From an uncultured Bacilli bacterium (GTDB lineage: Bacteria > Bacillota_I > Bacilli_A > RF39 > UBA660): a stretch of DNA of 8,144 nt. This document shows positions 7,101 through 8,144 of this stretch, piece by piece (position 1 is the stretch's first letter; every line of letters starts with the position of its first letter). The stretch lies in assembly GCA_947623705.1 (NCBI GenBank), contig CANQHT010000053.1, positions 1 through 8,144 of the forward strand, in the 5' to 3' direction. The position numbers and the translations under genes are program-made. The notes beneath the pieces are model-generated. The model saw only the letters and a list, made by a program, of their open reading frames with translations, was not told the origin of the DNA and searched no databases.

Positions 7101-7440
7101 TAGTTTGATGACCCGGATAATCAAAACCATAATAACCAATTAATTCCATTCTTTCATTAATTGCTTGGTTATAAGGGGATTTAATCATTCCTTCAAACCC
7201 CATATAATTGGCATTATCTTCGATATGTACTCCCGGTTCAATACAATAGGTGGTTTTCCCTTCAATAGAGTAGTAGGTGAAAGGTCCTGAAAAAGCTCCA
7301 ACACCACCACCATGACGATAAGTCCAAACATTTTCCAGTGGCTCTTTGGTAAGCGTAAACGCCTTTACTTGCATCACACTAAAAATTAACCCCAGCAAAC
7401 AGCATATAAAGATGCTTGTAAATTGCATTTTTCTTTTCAT
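4156..7440 (-). CDS. thioester-domain, Cna_B-repeat surface adhesin with VPKTS anchor, 1094 residues
   Basis: A wall-anchored surface protein. Signal peptide: residues 1-27 (MKRK, hydrophobic core, VKA cut site). Thioester domain: about 28-165, with Cys66 (TTYCIEPG) and Gln121 (MATQALIWE); in this family the two form an internal thioester that can bond covalently to host molecules. A linker domain spans 166-264. Eight Cna_B/SpaA-type domains follow at about 266-361, 362-458, 460-574, 576-694, 695-783, 784-874, 875-964 and 965-1053. Most carry the Lys, Glu and Asn/Asp needed for internal isopeptide bonds; B1 and B2 do not. Sorting signal VPKTS is at 1063-1067, a hydrophobic span at 1071-1090, and tail EKKH. 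AAAGGAGG six bases before the ATG fixes the start. No convincing promoter is visible between it and the terminator at 7530. The gene is complete and its sortase is next in the operon. Confidence 0.93.
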   Translation of the reverse strand: MKRKMQFTSIFICCLLGLIFSVMQVKAFTLTKEPLENVWTYRHGGGVGAFSGPFTYYSIEGKTTYCIEPGVHIEDNANYMGFEGMIKSPYNQAINERMELIGYYGFDYPGHQTKEYRMATQALIWETTGPQTVEFWTERSGGGTPISVNTEKQEIENLIAKHYDKPSFNNATKETFVNKEVKFTDNNNILSEFIVQENSQVDTHIDGNTLYVKPKVGGNIQINLIKKTYTENASTLFVDEEIETQKMGYFGLTNKVIATVNVTSKTIKFELSKYDITTKKTPQGDGTLEGAVYELYNGKNEKLTELVTDANGMAYYDLPGPDTYSVKEIKASRGYLIDSDKPSIKVTENLSKAKINVYETPIQRKVEIYKYLSDGKTGEITPEPNITFEFYLKSKNTLQTSIKTNSDGYLSLYLPYGTYIVKQKDVVEGYEKVPDFEITIDENTPNKITKILTNNKEANEVTLQVNKIDSQTKKIIPLDGIKFKIKNTDTNEYVCQQVTYPTNKKICVYETKNGIFTTPEPLPYGNYALEEVDQKIKGYLWNKEPLTFTINKDSAFQQDKDLGKIFVVNFANEEVFGEVNITKYGEIMAIEDNNIYYEEIPLDGVTYELYAKNNIYSGDGTLKYSKGTLINTYETKNGQIKIANLYLGNYYLKEIKTLDGYILDTKEYDFKITYQDQYTKIVYKDLTLTNNLIKGELKLRKKDDLNNNLANALIEVYTIDDNLVYTGYTDKDGLLTLSNLGYGKYYLIEKEAPNGYVLNPEKIEFAITKNKETVELELINEPILGTLEFKKIKKDTDLGLANTEIAIYNANDELIYQGKTLDDGTITIDNLRYGKYYIMEKTAPLGYVKNTEPIWFNIQNNAEVVKVTLENELITNKVVITKKDKDTKELLKDAEIWVYNLNDELVYTGKTDENGQIILDLEYGDYYLIERNAPLGYNLYSDKINFKVENIDDTINIELLDEKIKGTLKIIKTDYDTLELLPNSEFALYDINDNLITTGITNSDGELIINDLTYGEYYLIETKAPEGYLLNSGQIPFTIKENGEVVTVEVPNHEVPKPRIFNVPKTSDNSNLWLNIFSIFMLMIGIRLIYEKKH
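4240..4254 (-). other. sortase recognition motif VPKTS
   Basis: Codons 1063-1067 read VPKTS, where canonical signals read LPXTG. Pro, Thr and the small last residue are kept; Leu is replaced by Val and Gly by Ser. A hydrophobic span and a basic tail (EKKH) follow at once, as required for a sorting signal. Confidence 0.8.
4282..5358 (-). repeat. four tandem Cna_B domains (B5-B8), about 90 residues each
   Basis: Residues 695-1053 consist of four consecutive units of close length (about 89-91 residues), much more alike than B1-B4. Each has a lysine in the first strand (701, 791, 882, 972), a YGxYYLIE-type strand with a glutamate (749, 840, 930, 1021), an APxGY turn, and a terminal Asn or Asp (780, 871, Asp961, 1052). 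The even spacing suggests expansion by unit duplication, with stalk length open to change by recombination. Confidence 0.8.
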
Positions 7441-7446
7441 TCTTTT

Positions 7447-7454
7447 CCTCCTTT
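7447..7454 (-). promoter_or_regulatory. strong ribosome binding site of the adhesin
   Basis: AAAGGAGG on the minus strand, six bases before the ATG at 7440, is a near-perfect anti-16S match. It decides the start in favour of the first methionine and not Met5. Confidence 0.85.
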
Positions 7455-7529
7455 CACTTATATTATTCGCTCAACTTGTCTGATTTCCTTTTTTTTCATT
7501 AAAACTTTTTTAAAAAATTTTTAAATATT

Positions 7530-7557
7530 AAAAAAGAAGAAGTATTTTAACCTCTTC
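7530..7557 (-). terminator. intrinsic terminator after the Rpn remnant
   Basis: On the minus strand, GAAGAGG (7557-7551) pairs with CTTCTTC (7542-7536) over seven base pairs including one G-T wobble. The loop is eight bases and six T follow (7535-7530). It would stop transcription from the Rpn-like locus before the adhesin, so the adhesin promoter should lie between 7455 and 7529. I find no convincing one there. Confidence 0.65.
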
Positions 7558-7579
7558 CATAACCAATTTATTCTATTTT

Positions 7580-7822
7580 TTACTTTATTTTCTTTTGTAA
7601 TTTTTTAATTTCTTCTTCACTTAAAGAAGTGCATTTTTGTCATAGTACAATAATGAATCAAAGTCGCCAGTTGTTAATGGTACTATAAAAATGTAAGAAA
7701 AAGTCCAAATAAAAATTTAGGTTTTCCTACATAATTATATGGACCAAATATTACATTTTTATATTGACTTTAACACCAGTTAACTCTTGTAATCCTTCTA
7801 CCTTATTCATTAATTTTATCCC
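7580..7822 (-). pseudogene. broken second copy of the Rpn-like C-terminal region
   Basis: Read on the minus strand this segment repeats the adjacent gene in pieces. GIKLMNKVEGLQELTG (7822-7776) matches GDKLMGEIRKEIQELTG of the neighbour. A 104-bp element then interrupts (7775-7672). The copy resumes as GDFDSLLYYDKNAL (7671-7627), against GDFDSLLYYDKKAL in the neighbour, with a run of over 20 identical bases. It then jumps, with a frame change, to LSEEEIKKLQKKIK and a stop at 7580-7582, matching the family's C-terminal end. The intervening residues (about 32) are deleted. The neighbour's own stop codon (7816-7818) lies inside the GIKLM-coding bases of this copy, so the two copies were fused at that point. 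Any ancestral function is lost. Only a 19-codon frame from ATG 7810 remains, running into the element. Confidence 0.75.
7672..7775. mobile_element. 104-bp palindromic MITE-like insertion with 5-bp target duplication
   Basis: The ends are inverted repeats of 24 bases (7672-7695 and 7752-7775, 20 of 24 matching), beginning TGTTAA and containing TATAAAAATGTA in perfect complement. The inner part continues the symmetry: GTCCA (7703-7707) with TGGAC (7740-7744), TAGG (7718-7721) with CCTA (7726-7729), and a TTTT loop at the exact centre. Internal loops on the two sides are of equal length. The insertion is flanked by CCAGT at 7667-7671 and 7776-7780. The neighbouring Rpn-like gene has a single CCAGT at 8006-8010 in the same context and no insertion. 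It encodes nothing and would need a transposase in trans. No second copy is in the window. Confidence 0.8.
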
Positions 7823-8144
7823 TCTTCTTTAATTTCTTTTATTATTTCATTGACTTCTTTTTCAGTTAAATCAGTAATTCTTGCCATATCAGTAACAGAT
7901 AAATTCATATTTAACATATTAGTAATTAATTTTTTATTTGCTAAATATTGATACATTCTTTCTTCTAAAGCTTTCTTGTCATAGTATAATAATGAATCAA
8001 AGTCGCCAGTTAACTCTTGTATTTCTTTTCTTATTTCTCCCATTAACTTATCCCCGTCATATACTTGATCTAATTTTTTCTTATCATTACATACGAATAT
8101 GTATAATAATTTCTCAAGCATATTACCTTTCTTTACTTCATTAT
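7816..8144 (-). CDS. Rpn-type nuclease/transposase family protein, C-terminal part, runs off the window
   Basis: The frame is open to the right edge without a stop, so the 5' part lies outside the window. Met at 8121 is probably internal, since the codons before it (NEVKKGN) continue the protein. From that Met, 101 residues are visible. They resemble the C-terminal region of the Rpn family (recombination-promoting nuclease, PD-(D/E)XK 'putative transposase'): a LLYIFVCNDKKKLDQVYDGD segment, DFDSLLYYDKKALEERM, then a terminal helix-turn-helix-like end NMNLSVTDMARITDLTEKEV, as found after the nuclease domain in that family. The catalytic PD-(D/E)XK domain is not in view. If the gene did start at 8121 it would be a truncated relic; AAAGG lies six bases before that Met, so this is not excluded. 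A damaged duplicate follows directly downstream. The family call is from memory of its C-terminal pattern and is moderate. Confidence 0.6.
   Translation of the reverse strand, partial: NEVKKGNMLEKLLYIFVCNDKKKLDQVYDGDKLMGEIRKEIQELTGDFDSLLYYDKKALEERMYQYLANKKLITNMLNMNLSVTDMARITDLTEKEVNEIIKEIKEEG

Noticed and set aside
7441..7529. Promoter of the adhesin operon
   Set aside because: TAATAT-like hexamers occur (near 7464) but none has a paired -35 or sensible spacing to the ribosome site, so none is called.
7672..7775. The 104-bp palindrome as a simple transcription terminator
   Set aside because: The symmetric ends, the exact CCAGT duplication and the uninterrupted neighbouring copy fit an insertion, and no T-run follows a compact stem.
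1..8144. Mycoplasma-type code with TGA as tryptophan
   Set aside because: The long genes are complete from start to family-typical end with tryptophan as TGG and no interruption by in-frame TGA.
1..8144. CRISPR array, tRNA or rRNA genes
   Set aside because: No regularly spaced identical repeats and no tRNA- or rRNA-like segments were seen on either strand.

Overview
The window is very AT-rich and encodes Gram-positive surface machinery: a sortase next to a sortase-anchored adhesin. Strong AGGAGG-type ribosome sites and a nuclease/transposase family of the Rpn type are also present. Together these suggest a low-GC Firmicute, probably a host-associated, perhaps uncultured Bacilli/Mollicutes-like lineage that still has a cell wall. 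The genus cannot be read from the sequence. The large reading frames stay open with tryptophan as TGG, so the standard bacterial code fits.

Layout. Positions 1-592 are a decayed end: remnants of small reading frames, a roughly 100-codon pseudogene with one stop and two frameshifts (161-460), then hairpins ending in an intrinsic terminator (559-592). Positions 650-3570 hold plus-strand genes. An extended -10 promoter leads to a 577-residue transglutaminase-like protein (Cys315, His349, Asp364), which overlaps a 74-residue helical partner by 7 bases. A second good promoter (2663-2691) leads to a 174-residue permuted NlpC/P60-like protein (His29, Cys128). Last comes a 79-residue Tyr/Asn/Pro-rich protein with one hydrophobic segment. 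A bidirectional terminator (3569-3601) separates these from the convergent minus-strand operon.

The minus-strand operon (7440 to 3600) encodes a 1094-residue surface adhesin. It has a signal peptide, a thioester domain (predicted Cys66-Gln121 bond), eight Cna_B/SpaA-type domains, a VPKTS sorting signal, a membrane segment and a basic tail. A 190-residue sortase follows and overlaps it by 17 bases. The adhesin is the obvious substrate of the sortase. The likely division of labour is: the thioester domain binds covalently to a target, the B-domain stalk holds it away from the cell, and the sortase attaches it to the wall. The sortase has Gln178 where the catalytic arginine is expected.

The right end (7530-8144) is a small site of genome turnover. 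It holds the C-terminal part of an Rpn-like gene that runs off the window, followed directly by a broken second copy of the same gene segment. That copy has an internal deletion and a 104-bp palindromic element with 24-bp inverted ends and a 5-bp target duplication. The neighbouring copy preserves the exact empty site, so the insertion can be read directly. This element is the clearest unnamed structure in the window.
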